Shown here piece by piece: positions 18,791 to 27,981 of a DNA stretch of 64,000 bases. How positions within the stretch are numbered: the stretch's first letter is position 1; every line of letters begins with the position of its first letter. This DNA comes from Leptospiraceae bacterium. GTDB lineage: Bacteria; Spirochaetota; Leptospiria; Turneriellales; Turneriellaceae. The translations under genes and the position numbers were made by a program. The DNA is taken from positions 1 to 64,000 of the forward strand of contig JAGRNJ010000002.1 of the NCBI GenBank assembly GCA_020440825.1, read 5' to 3'. Under the pieces are notes generated by a model, which worked only from the letters and a program-made list of their open reading frames with translations, did not search any database and had not been told where the DNA came from.

Positions 18791-19648
18791 CTATGTGTGA
18801 GAGAGTACCCATTGCTTGACAAAATCCAGTACTGCTTTATTATCTTTGGGCGCCTCATTCATGGTTTCATGGAATAAAAATGGCCATATTTTCAAGGTCT
18901 TGTCACTGGAACCTGCTAAACGATAAAACTCTTCTGCCGCCGCAGGGTCGGCAACTGTATCTGAACCACCATGAAAAACCAGCAATGGAATATGAAGACT
19001 ACCCGCATTTTTTAATAACCTGTCGCCGGTTTCGAACAATCCTGCGCCGAGCTGGGTTGAAATATTGCCATGTACAAGAGGATCAGATTGGTATTCCTGA
19101 ATTGTCTTTGGGTCATGGCTCAGTGCAGTTGCAGGAATTCCCGCATCCATAGTGAACTCAGGAATAATTTTAGAGAGACCAGTCGCCAGAATCTTTTTGA
19201 TTTGATTTTCAAGATTCAAAACGGGTGAAAAAGCTGCTCCCGATAAGATTAAACCATGCAATTGTTTTTGATGCTGCAGCGCGTATTCGGTGGCAATCAG
19301 CCCGCCCATCGAGTGACCGAGTAAGTAAAACTTGTTTTGACCCGATTTACTGACGACAGAAGAAATAAACTCTGCAAGGTCATCACTGAATTTTGAGAAT
19401 TTTTCGATACTTCCCCGTTTGCCGGCCGACCTGCCGTGACCAAAGGCATCCATCCCGAAAAAAACAGTACCGGTACCGGCAAACTCATTGATCAGATTAC
19501 TGTAGCGACCAGAGTGTTCACCAAAACCGTGTTGAAAAACAAATACACGGGATACCGTTTCATTTGCGGGAAACCAGGCACGGTAAAAAATTTTTCCATT
19601 GGGAACTTTTTCTCGAATAAAACCAGACTCTTCGTTGTACGCGTTCAT
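18791..19648 (-). CDS. Alpha/beta hydrolase, monoacylglycerol-lipase-like
   Basis: About 285 residues with the serine-hydrolase pattern of the lysophospholipase/monoacylglycerol lipase group: FQHGFGEHSGRY (oxyanion region), GMDAFGHGRS, the nucleophile elbow GHSMGG, an Asp in HGGSDTVADP and a His in LFHETMNE. No signal peptide, so probably cytoplasmic, acting on monoacylglycerols or lysophospholipids. The ATG at 19648 is used; an in-frame TTG at 19681 adds eleven residues but lies in a stretch that also looks like a promoter dyad (TGTCAA and TTGACA facing each other at 19676-19698). It is divergent from the lipoprotein gene at 19726. Confidence 0.85.
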   Translation of the reverse strand: MNAYNEESGFIREKVPNGKIFYRAWFPANETVSRVFVFQHGFGEHSGRYSNLINEFAGTGTVFFGMDAFGHGRSAGKRGSIEKFSKFSDDLAEFISSVVSKSGQNKFYLLGHSMGGLIATEYALQHQKQLHGLILSGAAFSPVLNLENQIKKILATGLSKIIPEFTMDAGIPATALSHDPKTIQEYQSDPLVHGNISTQLGAGLFETGDRLLKNAGSLHIPLLVFHGGSDTVADPAAAEEFYRLAGSSDKTLKIWPFLFHETMNEAPKDNKAVLDFVKQWVLSHT

Positions 19649-19725
19649 GGTTTGAGATGGGCTGCTTATTACTGTTGTCAATTACAAATTGTTTGACATT
19701 AAGTAAGGGTTCACGGTAGTGAAAT

Positions 19726-20565
19726 ATGAAATTTCGCTTTGTGTTGACTTTGCTGATTCTTAGTCTGCTTACCTCTTGCACAGGGGCACTAATGAATTTT
19801 GCTTATAATCAGGCAGACTCTTATGTAATCGGAAAAGTAGACGATTATTTTGATCTAAACCGCCTGCAGAAACGCACACTGGAAAAGCATGGTGCGGAAA
19901 TACTGGCCTGGCATAAAAAATATGAAATTCCCCGGTACTCTGCGCTGCTGCGCGAGATTTCTGAAGTTTCGAAAAAGCCAATTGACCAGAGTACATATCG
20001 TCTATACTACAAAAAAGTAGAAGATCGTCGGAATGTACTCATGCGCAAGATTATTCCTGTCGCCGTAGAACTGATGCTCTCACTTTCAGAAGAGCAGATT
20101 CAGTATTTCTCAGAACAGCTTGATGAAAACCTGGAAGAACTTAAAGAAGATGTTGAATTGTCCCGTGAAAAAAGAATCGAGAAAAGAACTGAAAAGATTC
20201 TCGACAATATCGAAGAGTACTCAGGAGATTGGCAGGGAGAAAAAAGAAAGCGCCTGATTGCCGAATCACGCAAAATTCCCGATACTTTGCCACCGTTCTA
20301 TCGCCACCGTCTCAACAGAAAAAAAGAAATTTTATCATTATTGCGAGCAAAAGATAAAAATGAACTTACCAAAAAAATGACAACTTGGCTTACAAACCCT
20401 AGAAAGGGATATGATGCAACGTACCTCAGGCATTTCGATGAAATGGTACAGAGTTGGGAAGACTTTACACTCTGGGTATCTGCCAATGCCGATAATAATC
20501 ATCGAGACTATTTTCGAAAAAAGCTGAATGAACTCGCTGCGAGGGTAGACGGCCTTAAAAATTAA
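19726..20565 (+). CDS. DUF6279-like lipoprotein
   Basis: A 279-residue protein with a clear lipoprotein signal (hydrophobic stretch ending LLTSC, acylated Cys near residue 19). The mature protein is highly charged and helical; its opening FAYNQADSYVIGKVDDYFDLNRLQK resembles the DUF6279 lipoproteins, in which a YN..D segment is followed by a 'DDYfdL...Q' segment. Function is not known; it would be tethered to a membrane facing the periplasm or surface. It is divergent from the hydrolase gene at 19648 and converges on avtA with only a 22-base gap. Confidence 0.75.
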   Translation: MKFRFVLTLLILSLLTSCTGALMNFAYNQADSYVIGKVDDYFDLNRLQKRTLEKHGAEILAWHKKYEIPRYSALLREISEVSKKPIDQSTYRLYYKKVEDRRNVLMRKIIPVAVELMLSLSEEQIQYFSEQLDENLEELKEDVELSREKRIEKRTEKILDNIEEYSGDWQGEKRKRLIAESRKIPDTLPPFYRHRLNRKKEILSLLRAKDKNELTKKMTTWLTNPRKGYDATYLRHFDEMVQSWEDFTLWVSANADNNHRDYFRKKLNELAARVDGLKN

Positions 20566-20587
20566 ATAACGGGAATTTTATTGACGT

Positions 20588-21841
20588 TCAATAATTCTCT
20601 TTGAGAATACTTATAATTTCACGAACCCCGGTTTCAAGGGTATTGTCTTCGCCGGTAAAGCTTACCCGCAAACAGGAAGGTGTCTGGTGGTTCGTGAGCC
20701 CGGCATAGAAATAAGAGCCGGGCACGACCAGTACCTGCCTGGCTTTTAATAGTTCATAAATTTTTTGGGAATTCAGTTTTTGTTTTTTGCTGCTTCCACA
20801 GAATTCCAGCCAGAGAAAAAAAGCTCCCTCTGAAACATGAATTCTCAGGTTTTCATTCGGAAAACCATGGTGTTCGAACAGGGACAGAATATAATTGCGT
20901 CGTCGTTCATAATATGGCAGCAGATATTTCCGGGTTAAAGATTTAAGATCATTCTTTCTAAGAAATTCTGATAAGATTGCCGATGAAAGACTGGAATTTG
21001 CCAGCTGGGTTACTGCAATTACATTAGAGGTTGCACGGATAATATCGCGAGGGGCGATTAGAGCTCCGGTTCGTAGACCTGGCAACCCGCACTTGGAAAA
21101 ACTGATTGAATAGAGAGTGGTTGGTTGAGGCAAGTAATCATCTTCTTTGTAGACCAGTCCCGGAAACGGGTTGCCATATGCACAATCAACCAGCAGCGGA
21201 ACACTATACACCTGGCATAGGTCTTCGAGTGTCTTCATATATTGGGACGATAAAACTCCCCCCGTTGGGTTCTGCGGTCTCGAAATCGCTGCTATCCCGA
21301 TTTCACCAGATTTCAATACTGCTTCAATTTTCTCAAAATCGGGGATAAATCTTAAAAAGCCATTTTCAATAATGCGTATCGCATCAATACCGTAAAAAAA
21401 ATCTCCCTGTAAACCCAGATCATTATAACCGATATATTCGGGCAGCATTGGCAGCAGAACTTTTTTTCTTTTCCCATTTTTCAGGGGGCCCGCCAGTAAG
21501 TTAAATAATAAAAAAAATGCCTGCTGGCTGCCTCCTGAAATCAGAATTCTCTCAGGGTTGACATCTGGATAGCCTTCTCTGGTCAAAAAATCTGCCAGGG
21601 TGTGCCGCAATTGCAAATTTCCGGCTGCGGGATCATAGTAAGCCATTGCATTTTGCCAGAACGAATTGTCAAAAGTTTTGATCTGGTTTTCAACTGCAAG
21701 AATGATTTCCTGGTGCAAAGCTGGGTTTCCGCCACCCAGAAATGCCATTTCTTTGTTCTGTAATGCACTGGTGAGATCACTCATCAGATTTGAAATGCCG
21801 GTTTCTCCCGGGAACGTAGATGAAAACGTATGTTCAAACAT
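20588..21841 (-). CDS. avtA: Valine-pyruvate aminotransferase AvtA
   Basis: Exactly 417 residues from the ATG chosen here, the length I recall for E. coli AvtA. Characteristic segments align: FLGGGNPA, an ILISGGSQQAFF start to the PLP pocket, VLLPMLPEYIGYND, SRPQNPTGG, DCAYGNPFPG and SISFSKCGLPGLRTG carrying the PLP lysine. It moves amino groups between valine/alanine and their keto acids as a fold-type I PLP enzyme. A longer open frame reaches 21994, but the extra 51 residues run antiparallel to nothing known and lie inside glgA; the ATG at 21841 overlaps the glgA stop by eight bases, as expected for a coupled operon gene. Confidence 0.92.
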   Translation of the reverse strand: MFEHTFSSTFPGETGISNLMSDLTSALQNKEMAFLGGGNPALHQEIILAVENQIKTFDNSFWQNAMAYYDPAAGNLQLRHTLADFLTREGYPDVNPERILISGGSQQAFFLLFNLLAGPLKNGKRKKVLLPMLPEYIGYNDLGLQGDFFYGIDAIRIIENGFLRFIPDFEKIEAVLKSGEIGIAAISRPQNPTGGVLSSQYMKTLEDLCQVYSVPLLVDCAYGNPFPGLVYKEDDYLPQPTTLYSISFSKCGLPGLRTGALIAPRDIIRATSNVIAVTQLANSSLSSAILSEFLRKNDLKSLTRKYLLPYYERRRNYILSLFEHHGFPNENLRIHVSEGAFFLWLEFCGSSKKQKLNSQKIYELLKARQVLVVPGSYFYAGLTNHQTPSCLRVSFTGEDNTLETGVREIISILKENY

Positions 21842-23330
21842 CTTCGAGGGCTGCCCTGTAAAGCTGCAGGTATTTTGCAGCAGAATTTGGCCAGGAATTA
21901 TCAAGTGCCATACCTCGTTTCTGCATTGCTGAGTACTCCTCAAATGCGTTGTACCAGGTATACAAGGCCCAGCCGACCGTATTGATAAGCGCATCTTTCG
22001 TCAAATCTGTGAATTTGAAGCCGGTTCCTGTTCCCTGTGCTTCGTTAAAGTTCTCCACAGAGTCATCGAGTCCGCCGGTGGCTCGTACAATCGGTACAGT
22101 CCCATAGCGCAGACTGTACATCTGGTTCAATCCGCAGGGTTCAAATCGGGAGGGCATGATATAAAAATCGCAGCCCGCTTCAATCAAATGTGCAGTCGGT
22201 TCATCATAACCAATTTTCACACTGCATTTTTCGGGCATTCTATCGGCAAGTACCGGGAAATATTTTTCAGCCCAGCTTTCACCGGTACCGAGCAGTACAA
22301 ACTGCATTTCCCATTTTAACATTTCAGGAAGTGCCGATGCCAGAACATCGATACCTTTTTGTTCAGCCAGTCGGGTCACGATACCGAATAATGGTATTTT
22401 CGGGTCAACCGGCAAATTGAATTTTTTTTGTAGGGCAGTTTTATTGTTTGCTTTGCCGGCAAGGTTGGCTGAATCAAAATTAAATGGTATCAGTTTGTCA
22501 TGTTCCGGGTCCCATTCCTGAGAATCAATACCATTGCGTATGCCAGAAAAGGTATTCCCGCGCAGGAGCAGTTCGCGATCTAAGCCGTATCCGAATTGAG
22601 GGGTACAGATTTCCCGTGCATAGCCTTCGCTTACAGTATTCACCCGGCTGGCATTGCGAATTCCAGATTTTAGAAAATTAAAACTGCCGAAATGTTCACC
22701 GTTTTGTTCCGAAAAGCTGTGATTGCCAAGGCCCGTCAGTGAAAACGTTTCAGCTGGAAAATTTCCCTGGTACTGCATATTGTGAATGGTAAACAATGAC
22801 TTTGTAGACTTGAAAAAACTGTCATAGGTGCGGTAATGATTCAGGAACATGGCTACCGGTCCTGTGTGCCAGTCATGAGCATGAATGATATCGGGTTGAA
22901 AATTTATTTCTTTGCAAAGACTGAAAACAGATTTAGAAAAAAACAGAAAACGCTCTCCGTTGTCGCCGTATTCAGCGTCTGGAATTTCACCATACAATCC
23001 TTTGCGATTGAAATAGTACTGATGATCGATCAGATAAACGGGAACAGTAGAATCTGGTAAACAGGTACGCAATACACCAAACCGGGAAGTACCGTTTATT
23101 CCCATCTCAACCGAAGGAACAATGTTCAATTGTTCCACTTTCTTACCAGACAATTTTTCTGCCTTTTCACTTACTCCCGAATAATTTGGCAGAGCAATGC
23201 GCACATCGAGCTTCATTTTCTGCAAAAAAAGCGGTAGTGCACCAACTACATCTCCCAGGCCGCCGCTTTTAGCATAAGGGGCGGCTTCTGAAGCAATAAA
23301 CATTATTTTTAATGGGGGCGTATTTTTCAT
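21834..23330 (-). CDS. glgA: Glycogen synthase GlgA (GT5)
   Basis: A 498-residue GT5 enzyme. It opens with FIASEAAPYAKSGGLGDVVGALP, whose KxGGL loop binds ADP-glucose; later come IHAHDWHTGP, FTIHNMQYQG, GIVTRLAEQKG, and the C-terminal MPSRFEPCGLNQMYSLRYG with the catalytic Glu and the GT-B nucleotide site. It elongates alpha-1,4-glucan from ADP-glucose (or UDP-glucose) in the cytoplasm. glgC, glgB and glgP are not in this window, though the glycosidase-like gene at the left edge may act on related glucans. It overlaps the upstream peptidase gene by four bases and avtA by eight. Confidence 0.96.
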   Translation of the reverse strand: MKNTPPLKIMFIASEAAPYAKSGGLGDVVGALPLFLQKMKLDVRIALPNYSGVSEKAEKLSGKKVEQLNIVPSVEMGINGTSRFGVLRTCLPDSTVPVYLIDHQYYFNRKGLYGEIPDAEYGDNGERFLFFSKSVFSLCKEINFQPDIIHAHDWHTGPVAMFLNHYRTYDSFFKSTKSLFTIHNMQYQGNFPAETFSLTGLGNHSFSEQNGEHFGSFNFLKSGIRNASRVNTVSEGYAREICTPQFGYGLDRELLLRGNTFSGIRNGIDSQEWDPEHDKLIPFNFDSANLAGKANNKTALQKKFNLPVDPKIPLFGIVTRLAEQKGIDVLASALPEMLKWEMQFVLLGTGESWAEKYFPVLADRMPEKCSVKIGYDEPTAHLIEAGCDFYIMPSRFEPCGLNQMYSLRYGTVPIVRATGGLDDSVENFNEAQGTGTGFKFTDLTKDALINTVGWALYTWYNAFEEYSAMQKRGMALDNSWPNSAAKYLQLYRAALEDV

Positions 23331-24301
23331 ATTTCATTTACATTCCGGATACCCAGCAGTGAAAAATCATGTAGAAATTCCCGGTGTCCTGTTACAAACT
23401 GTTTTTTTAAATTGCGCGGTGGATTGAAGATTTCTCGTTTTTTGAGAATGCGGGTCGGATTTTTCTTGAAATGAGTCCATGTGCCAATTTCAAGTGTAAA
23501 GGGCAGAAAGGGCGGTGCTCTCTTTTTTAACTCTCGAAATTTGAGAAAATGATCATAGAATAAATCCCACAGATCGCCATGGGTAGTGTACATCTCACTC
23601 TGCGGCCCGTAATGATAAGCATTGTGCAGCTTTGTTTTTTCCATATAGCCAGTGATTCTGCGAAACAGCATATCATCTGGCGAGGGGGTTCTGGTTTTTG
23701 CATAAGGCCACCAGATATAGTTTTTATTTCCGTAACCACTGTGAACATCGAGCGCAATCAACGGAGTTTTTCTCTCGGCATCATACAAATCGCGTAGAGC
23801 CCGAAACAGAAGTATCGATTCAGGTTCGAGTTTTTTTCCCTGGTAGTAGGGCAGGCGACCGCTTAATTTTTGCCCGCCGAAGAAAAACAGGGCATTTTCA
23901 CCCTCGACGCCTGAATTTCGCATAAGGTCTACCCCGCCGGGATTTGAACGACTTTGTCTTGCCAGACCACCGGGGTTCAAGATGGGAATTGCAACGATGG
24001 CGAGTTTGCCTGATTTTAGTGCGCTGAGTACCGGGCCGTCACGCAGAGCCTGGTTCAAGTAATCGAGTAGAATATTTACTGCAACCGTTTCGAGGCCATG
24101 GACTCCCGCCACCAGCAGAATGCTGCGGTTTTTGACAGCTGATTTTTTACCGAATGTTAATTGATATATTGGAAATTTGAAACCATGCTTATCTTTTCGA
24201 GAGAAGCCAAGCTGGCGAAGTTCACCCAGCTTACCGGCTTTCTTAAGCAGGGAAAATATTTTATGCTCGTATTTCTGCAATCGTAAGAGAGGTTTAATCA
24301 T
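23327..24301 (-). CDS. M14-family zinc carboxypeptidase-like protein
   Basis: About 324 residues from the ATG at 24301. Zinc ligands of the M14 family are in place: GVHGLE (HxxE), DVHSGYG (third His), and a glutamate in FTLEIGTW near the end as the candidate general base. Substrate-binding arginines may be in PGGVDLMRNSG. No signal peptide is present, so the enzyme may act in the cytoplasm on peptides or on an amidated small molecule. The start at 24301 overlaps the upstream hydrolase stop by eight bases; an ATG at 24325 would add eight residues. Operon neighbours are an alpha/beta hydrolase, glgA and avtA. Confidence 0.8.
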   Translation of the reverse strand: MIKPLLRLQKYEHKIFSLLKKAGKLGELRQLGFSRKDKHGFKFPIYQLTFGKKSAVKNRSILLVAGVHGLETVAVNILLDYLNQALRDGPVLSALKSGKLAIVAIPILNPGGLARQSRSNPGGVDLMRNSGVEGENALFFFGGQKLSGRLPYYQGKKLEPESILLFRALRDLYDAERKTPLIALDVHSGYGNKNYIWWPYAKTRTPSPDDMLFRRITGYMEKTKLHNAYHYGPQSEMYTTHGDLWDLFYDHFLKFRELKKRAPPFLPFTLEIGTWTHFKKNPTRILKKREIFNPPRNLKKQFVTGHREFLHDFSLLGIRNVNEI

Positions 24302-25433
24302 AATTTTGGAAAATATTGAATGCAAAAGAATTTAAAAGTCTGTTTCTACGCATATCTGGCTCAATGATGATTTCATAATGATTGTATTCTTCAAAAATTT
24401 CAATCTGTAAAGATGTTATTCTTTCCTGCATTTTCTTCACAGCAGAGACTGGTACTACATCATCGCCCCTGCTAAAGTTATGAGTGCCGGCTTTTAACAG
24501 CAATACCGGAACTTTAATATCTTCAAGTTTGAGACGTGCTGCTTTCATTTTTTCTCTTGTGATTTTGGCAGAAAAAATAAAATTTTTGAGAATACGCCAC
24601 CACGATAGAGAGCCACCCATTGCAGCAATTTCCTGTTCTGCGGCCGATGCCGGCATGCCCACTTTAAATTTACCACCCGGAAGAGCTTCTAATTCATAGA
24701 GCAGAAAATTTTCTACCAATGGGGAGAACTTTCGAATGATTCCTGTTTTCTGAATTTCTGCAAGGTATTGATTGGGAGATGTATAACTTCGGCCAAGTCG
24801 TCTTACAGATTTTTGTACGAGAGTAAGAGCACGAAGTTTTTGCCAAAGGTTCAAGGGGGCACCGCCATCAATAGCGATAATGCCTGATACTTTTTCAGGA
24901 TATTTCAGTGCAAATCGAAAGGCGATATAGGCGCCTAAAGAATGGCCGACTAGAACGACGTTCTGCATGCGGGTTTCAGAAAGCAATCGTTGCAGATCTT
25001 CTACATGAATTTCCTGAGAATAACCGGTTTCGGGTTTGTCTGAACGGCCCCTGCCTCTTAAATCATAGGCGAGGGTGGTGTAGCCCTGTTCTACGAAAGT
25101 TTCTGTGATTCTGCTGAGAGAAACATAATTGCCCGTTGTTCCGTGGATGCAGACAATATTTCGTTTTTTGTTTTTCTTAAAACCGGGCCAAATTGCGGCA
25201 TGCAATCGTACATCCCCCACGCGTACCGTTCCCTCTCGAAATGCATTTAAATCTTTTGGTGAGGGTTTACGCCCCGGTTTCTTTTTCGATATCGGTTTCT
25301 TCGATTTTGCAGGGGCACTTGTTTTTCTTTTCACCGATGATGCCGATGATTTCTGTGGTTTTTTTGACTTTTGAGCAGCTTTAGTCTGGATACCGGTCTT
25401 TTTGCTTGCAGCCATGATAGACTCATCTGTCAT
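24294..25433 (-). CDS. Alpha/beta hydrolase with lysine-rich N-terminal tail
   Basis: About 379 residues from the ATG at 25433 (an ATG at 25415 has a better ribosome box, GATGAG). Residues ~10-60 are a low-complexity Lys/Ala/Ser/Pro tail resembling histone-like or nucleic-acid-binding tails. The rest is a standard alpha/beta hydrolase: NIVCIHGTTGN, YDLRGRGRSDKP, nucleophile elbow VGHSLGAY, FDGG-type loop IAIDGGAP, and a C-terminal His in EEYNHYEI. The substrate is unknown. Such basic tails are seen on some spirochaetal and delta-proteobacterial proteins and may tether the enzyme to DNA or acidic lipids. It heads a four-gene operon and is divergent from the lipoprotein gene at 25444. Confidence 0.8.
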   Translation of the reverse strand: MTDESIMAASKKTGIQTKAAQKSKKPQKSSASSVKRKTSAPAKSKKPISKKKPGRKPSPKDLNAFREGTVRVGDVRLHAAIWPGFKKNKKRNIVCIHGTTGNYVSLSRITETFVEQGYTTLAYDLRGRGRSDKPETGYSQEIHVEDLQRLLSETRMQNVVLVGHSLGAYIAFRFALKYPEKVSGIIAIDGGAPLNLWQKLRALTLVQKSVRRLGRSYTSPNQYLAEIQKTGIIRKFSPLVENFLLYELEALPGGKFKVGMPASAAEQEIAAMGGSLSWWRILKNFIFSAKITREKMKAARLKLEDIKVPVLLLKAGTHNFSRGDDVVPVSAVKKMQERITSLQIEIFEEYNHYEIIIEPDMRRNRLLNSFAFNIFQNYD

Positions 25434-25443
25434 TGTAGATAAG

Positions 25444-26295
25444 GTGACAAGAAACTTCACATTCGGCTGTCTTTTATGTATACTGATGATTTTGACATCG
25501 GCACAATGTACAGAAGCGGTTAAAAACCAGTCTGCTGATTCTGGCTGTCCTGCCACCCGGGATATTCCCGCAGGTATGGCCTGTATTCCTTCGGGTGAAT
25601 TCATTTATGGCAGTATGAATGCAAAATGGGCAGATGAACATCCACAAGTAAAGGTGTATATATCTGCTTTTCTAATCGATAAATATGAAGTCACTACGGC
25701 AGATTATCAGAAATGCGTCGCGGCCGGTAAATGTGCAAACGTAATTTCAAATTACGTACAAATGAGAGGAGCAAACCAGCCACAGCTCAAGGTTTCGTGG
25801 TTTGAAGCAAGAGATTATTGCAGGGTTCAGGGTAAACGCTTACCCACTGAAGCTGAGTTTGAAAAAGCATCCCGGGGCACAGCCGGGGATACATATCCTT
25901 GGGGAAATGAAACGGCAAATTGTCGTCTGGCTGTAATTCAGAATGAAACCGGCAGGGGGTGCACTGACAGGTTCGGGGTACCTGGCTCCACAAGTGAGGT
26001 TGGGTCACGTCCTGCCGGATATTACGGATTATTCGATATGGCAGGCAATGCCCATGAATGGGTAAATGACTGGTATGCACCCGATCGTCAGAAATGCGGT
26101 GCGGAATGCCTTGGTAAAGATCCTGCCGGACCCTGTGGCGGTAAGGACGTTTGTCCTGGTTATACTGAAAAAGTCATCAAAGGCGGTTCATGGTACTGGG
26201 ATGCCGACTGGGCGCGGGCTGCAAAGCGCAGAGCTTACATTCCTGCGAATCGCCCGCCCCACCATTTTGGCTTTCGCTGCGCACGATCTTTATAG
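25444..26295 (+). CDS. Lipoprotein with sulfatase-modifying-factor (FGE/SUMF1) fold
   Basis: About 283 residues from the GTG used here, which gives a normal lipoprotein signal ending LTSAQC (Cys near residue 22); an ATG at 25414 or ATG/TTG further up would lengthen it. The body follows the FGE-sulfatase domain: CIPSGEFIYGS, ISAFLIDKYEVTTADYQKC, VSWFEARDYC, KRLPTEAEFEKASRG, YPWGNE, MAGNAHEWVNDWY, and IKGGSWYWDADWARAAKRR. The catalytic cysteines that true formylglycine-generating enzymes have in the segment after GGSW are missing, so it is probably a binding or structural member of the fold, displayed on a membrane. Several other cysteines suggest disulfides. Confidence 0.85.
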   Translation: MTRNFTFGCLLCILMILTSAQCTEAVKNQSADSGCPATRDIPAGMACIPSGEFIYGSMNAKWADEHPQVKVYISAFLIDKYEVTTADYQKCVAAGKCANVISNYVQMRGANQPQLKVSWFEARDYCRVQGKRLPTEAEFEKASRGTAGDTYPWGNETANCRLAVIQNETGRGCTDRFGVPGSTSEVGSRPAGYYGLFDMAGNAHEWVNDWYAPDRQKCGAECLGKDPAGPCGGKDVCPGYTEKVIKGGSWYWDADWARAAKRRAYIPANRPPHHFGFRCARSL

Positions 26296-26361
26296 AGCTG
26301 ATAAAATAACAGCCCGGGATACGCTTGCCGTCGGGTCTCACTTCTACAGTATTTCCCAGCC

Positions 26362-27936
26362 ATGGCAGAAGAAAAAATAGAAAAAGAAGTCGCACGCCGA
26401 AGATCCTTTGCAATCATTGCGCACCCTGATGCTGGTAAAACGACCCTGACTGAAAAGCTTTTATTATATGGCGGAGCCATTCATCTCGCCGGGCATGTGC
26501 GTGCAAAAAAAGACCGCAAATCTACCCGGTCAGACTGGATGACCATGGAACAGGAGCGAGGTATTTCTGTCAGCACAACCTCTCTGCAGTTTGAATACAA
26601 TGCACATATCTTAAACCTGCTCGATACTCCCGGCCATGAAGATTTCTCAGAAGATACTTATCGAACCCTGATGGCAGTAGATTTTGCCGTGATGACCCTG
26701 GACGGTGGTAAAGGGGTCGAACCCCAGACTATCAAACTGTTTCAGATTTGTCGTGAAAGAAATATTCCTATATTTACGTTTATCAATAAAATGGACATGC
26801 CTGCCCGCAGCCCTTTTGAACTGCTCGATGAGGTTGAAAAAGTGCTGGGTATCACAGCTGTGCCTATGGTCTGGCCCATGGGATCAGGCCGGGATTTTCG
26901 TGGGTATTATGATTTGAATGCAAAAAAAGTTTCTCTGTTTGAAAAAACCACGGGCGGCGCATTTCGTGCCCCTGAGAAAGTCAGCGGCCTTGATGATCCT
27001 GAACTGATTTCTGCCATGGACGAGCAATTGTATGCAACGTTTAAAGAAGAAGTACAGATTTCACAGGAGGCAATACTGCCTTTCTCAATCGAAGAATTCA
27101 AAAGAGGTGCAATGACACCGGTTTACTTTGGCAGTGCAATCACCAATTTTGGTGTCCAGTTCTTACTGGATGAATTCATCCGCCTTGCTCCTTCGCCTTC
27201 ACCTGTATTGACTGACGATGGGAATGTCATCGCCCCGACCGATTCTGCTTTTACAGCATTTGTGTTCAAGCTGCAGGCAAACATGAATCGTCAACACCGT
27301 GACCGTGTAGCTTTTGTTCGTATTGTCAGTGGTAAATTTGAACGGGGAATGACCGTAAAAGTTCCGCGGTTGAATAAAGAAGTTAAACTGACCAGTCCCG
27401 TGGCATTTTTTGGTCAAGAGAGAAATACAGTCGATATCGCCTGGGCGGGTGATATTATCGGTTTAATCAATCCCGGAACATATCGAATTGGCGATGTTCT
27501 TTGCACAGGCGATGAGCCGAAATTCAATCCCTTGCCAAAATTTGCGCCCGATATTTTTGCCAAACTGGTTTCTACAGATACCAGCAAACTGAAGCAGTTT
27601 CGCAAGGGTCTTACTGAATTATCAGAAGAGGGGGTAGTGCAGGTTTTTAATCCCGGCGACCAGACACCCATTCTTGGTGCGGTCGGGCAGCTGCAATTTG
27701 AGGTGTTCAAATTTCGCCTCGAAGATGAATATGGTGCAAAGGTGAGACTCGAATCAACACCGTTTGAATGTTCACGCTGGGTCAAAGAACAAGACCTGGA
27801 AAAATTCAGCAGATTTGATTCGGTTGTGCGGGATGAACGCGGGAATCCTGTTATTCTGTTTGAATCTCAGTATCGAATGCAGAACTTCATGAACCAGCAT
27901 CCTGAAGTTTTATTGTCAATTCATCCCCCCCTTTAA
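26362..27936 (+). CDS. prfC: Peptide chain release factor 3 (RF3)
   Basis: A 524-residue translational GTPase. G1 is IAHPDAGKTTLTEKLL, switch I covers MEQERGISVSTTSLQ, G3 is LLDTPGHEDFSED and G4 is FINKMDMPAR. The LLYGGAIHLAGHVRAKK and the GSAITNFGVQFLLDEF segments are characteristic of RF3 rather than EF-G, and the length is right. RF3 removes RF1/RF2 from the ribosome after termination. It lies 66 bases after the FGE-like gene; no clear promoter or riboswitch is visible between. Confidence 0.97.
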   Translation: MAEEKIEKEVARRRSFAIIAHPDAGKTTLTEKLLLYGGAIHLAGHVRAKKDRKSTRSDWMTMEQERGISVSTTSLQFEYNAHILNLLDTPGHEDFSEDTYRTLMAVDFAVMTLDGGKGVEPQTIKLFQICRERNIPIFTFINKMDMPARSPFELLDEVEKVLGITAVPMVWPMGSGRDFRGYYDLNAKKVSLFEKTTGGAFRAPEKVSGLDDPELISAMDEQLYATFKEEVQISQEAILPFSIEEFKRGAMTPVYFGSAITNFGVQFLLDEFIRLAPSPSPVLTDDGNVIAPTDSAFTAFVFKLQANMNRQHRDRVAFVRIVSGKFERGMTVKVPRLNKEVKLTSPVAFFGQERNTVDIAWAGDIIGLINPGTYRIGDVLCTGDEPKFNPLPKFAPDIFAKLVSTDTSKLKQFRKGLTELSEEGVVQVFNPGDQTPILGAVGQLQFEVFKFRLEDEYGAKVRLESTPFECSRWVKEQDLEKFSRFDSVVRDERGNPVILFESQYRMQNFMNQHPEVLLSIHPPL

Positions 27937-27981
27937 AACGGTATAGAGAGAAGAAAAAATACGAAACAGGCAAGGAAAATA

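Noticed and set aside
19676-19698. Facing TGTCAA/TTGACA boxes as divergent promoters
   Set aside because: No acceptable -10 box at 16-18 bases on either strand; noted only in the hydrolase entry.
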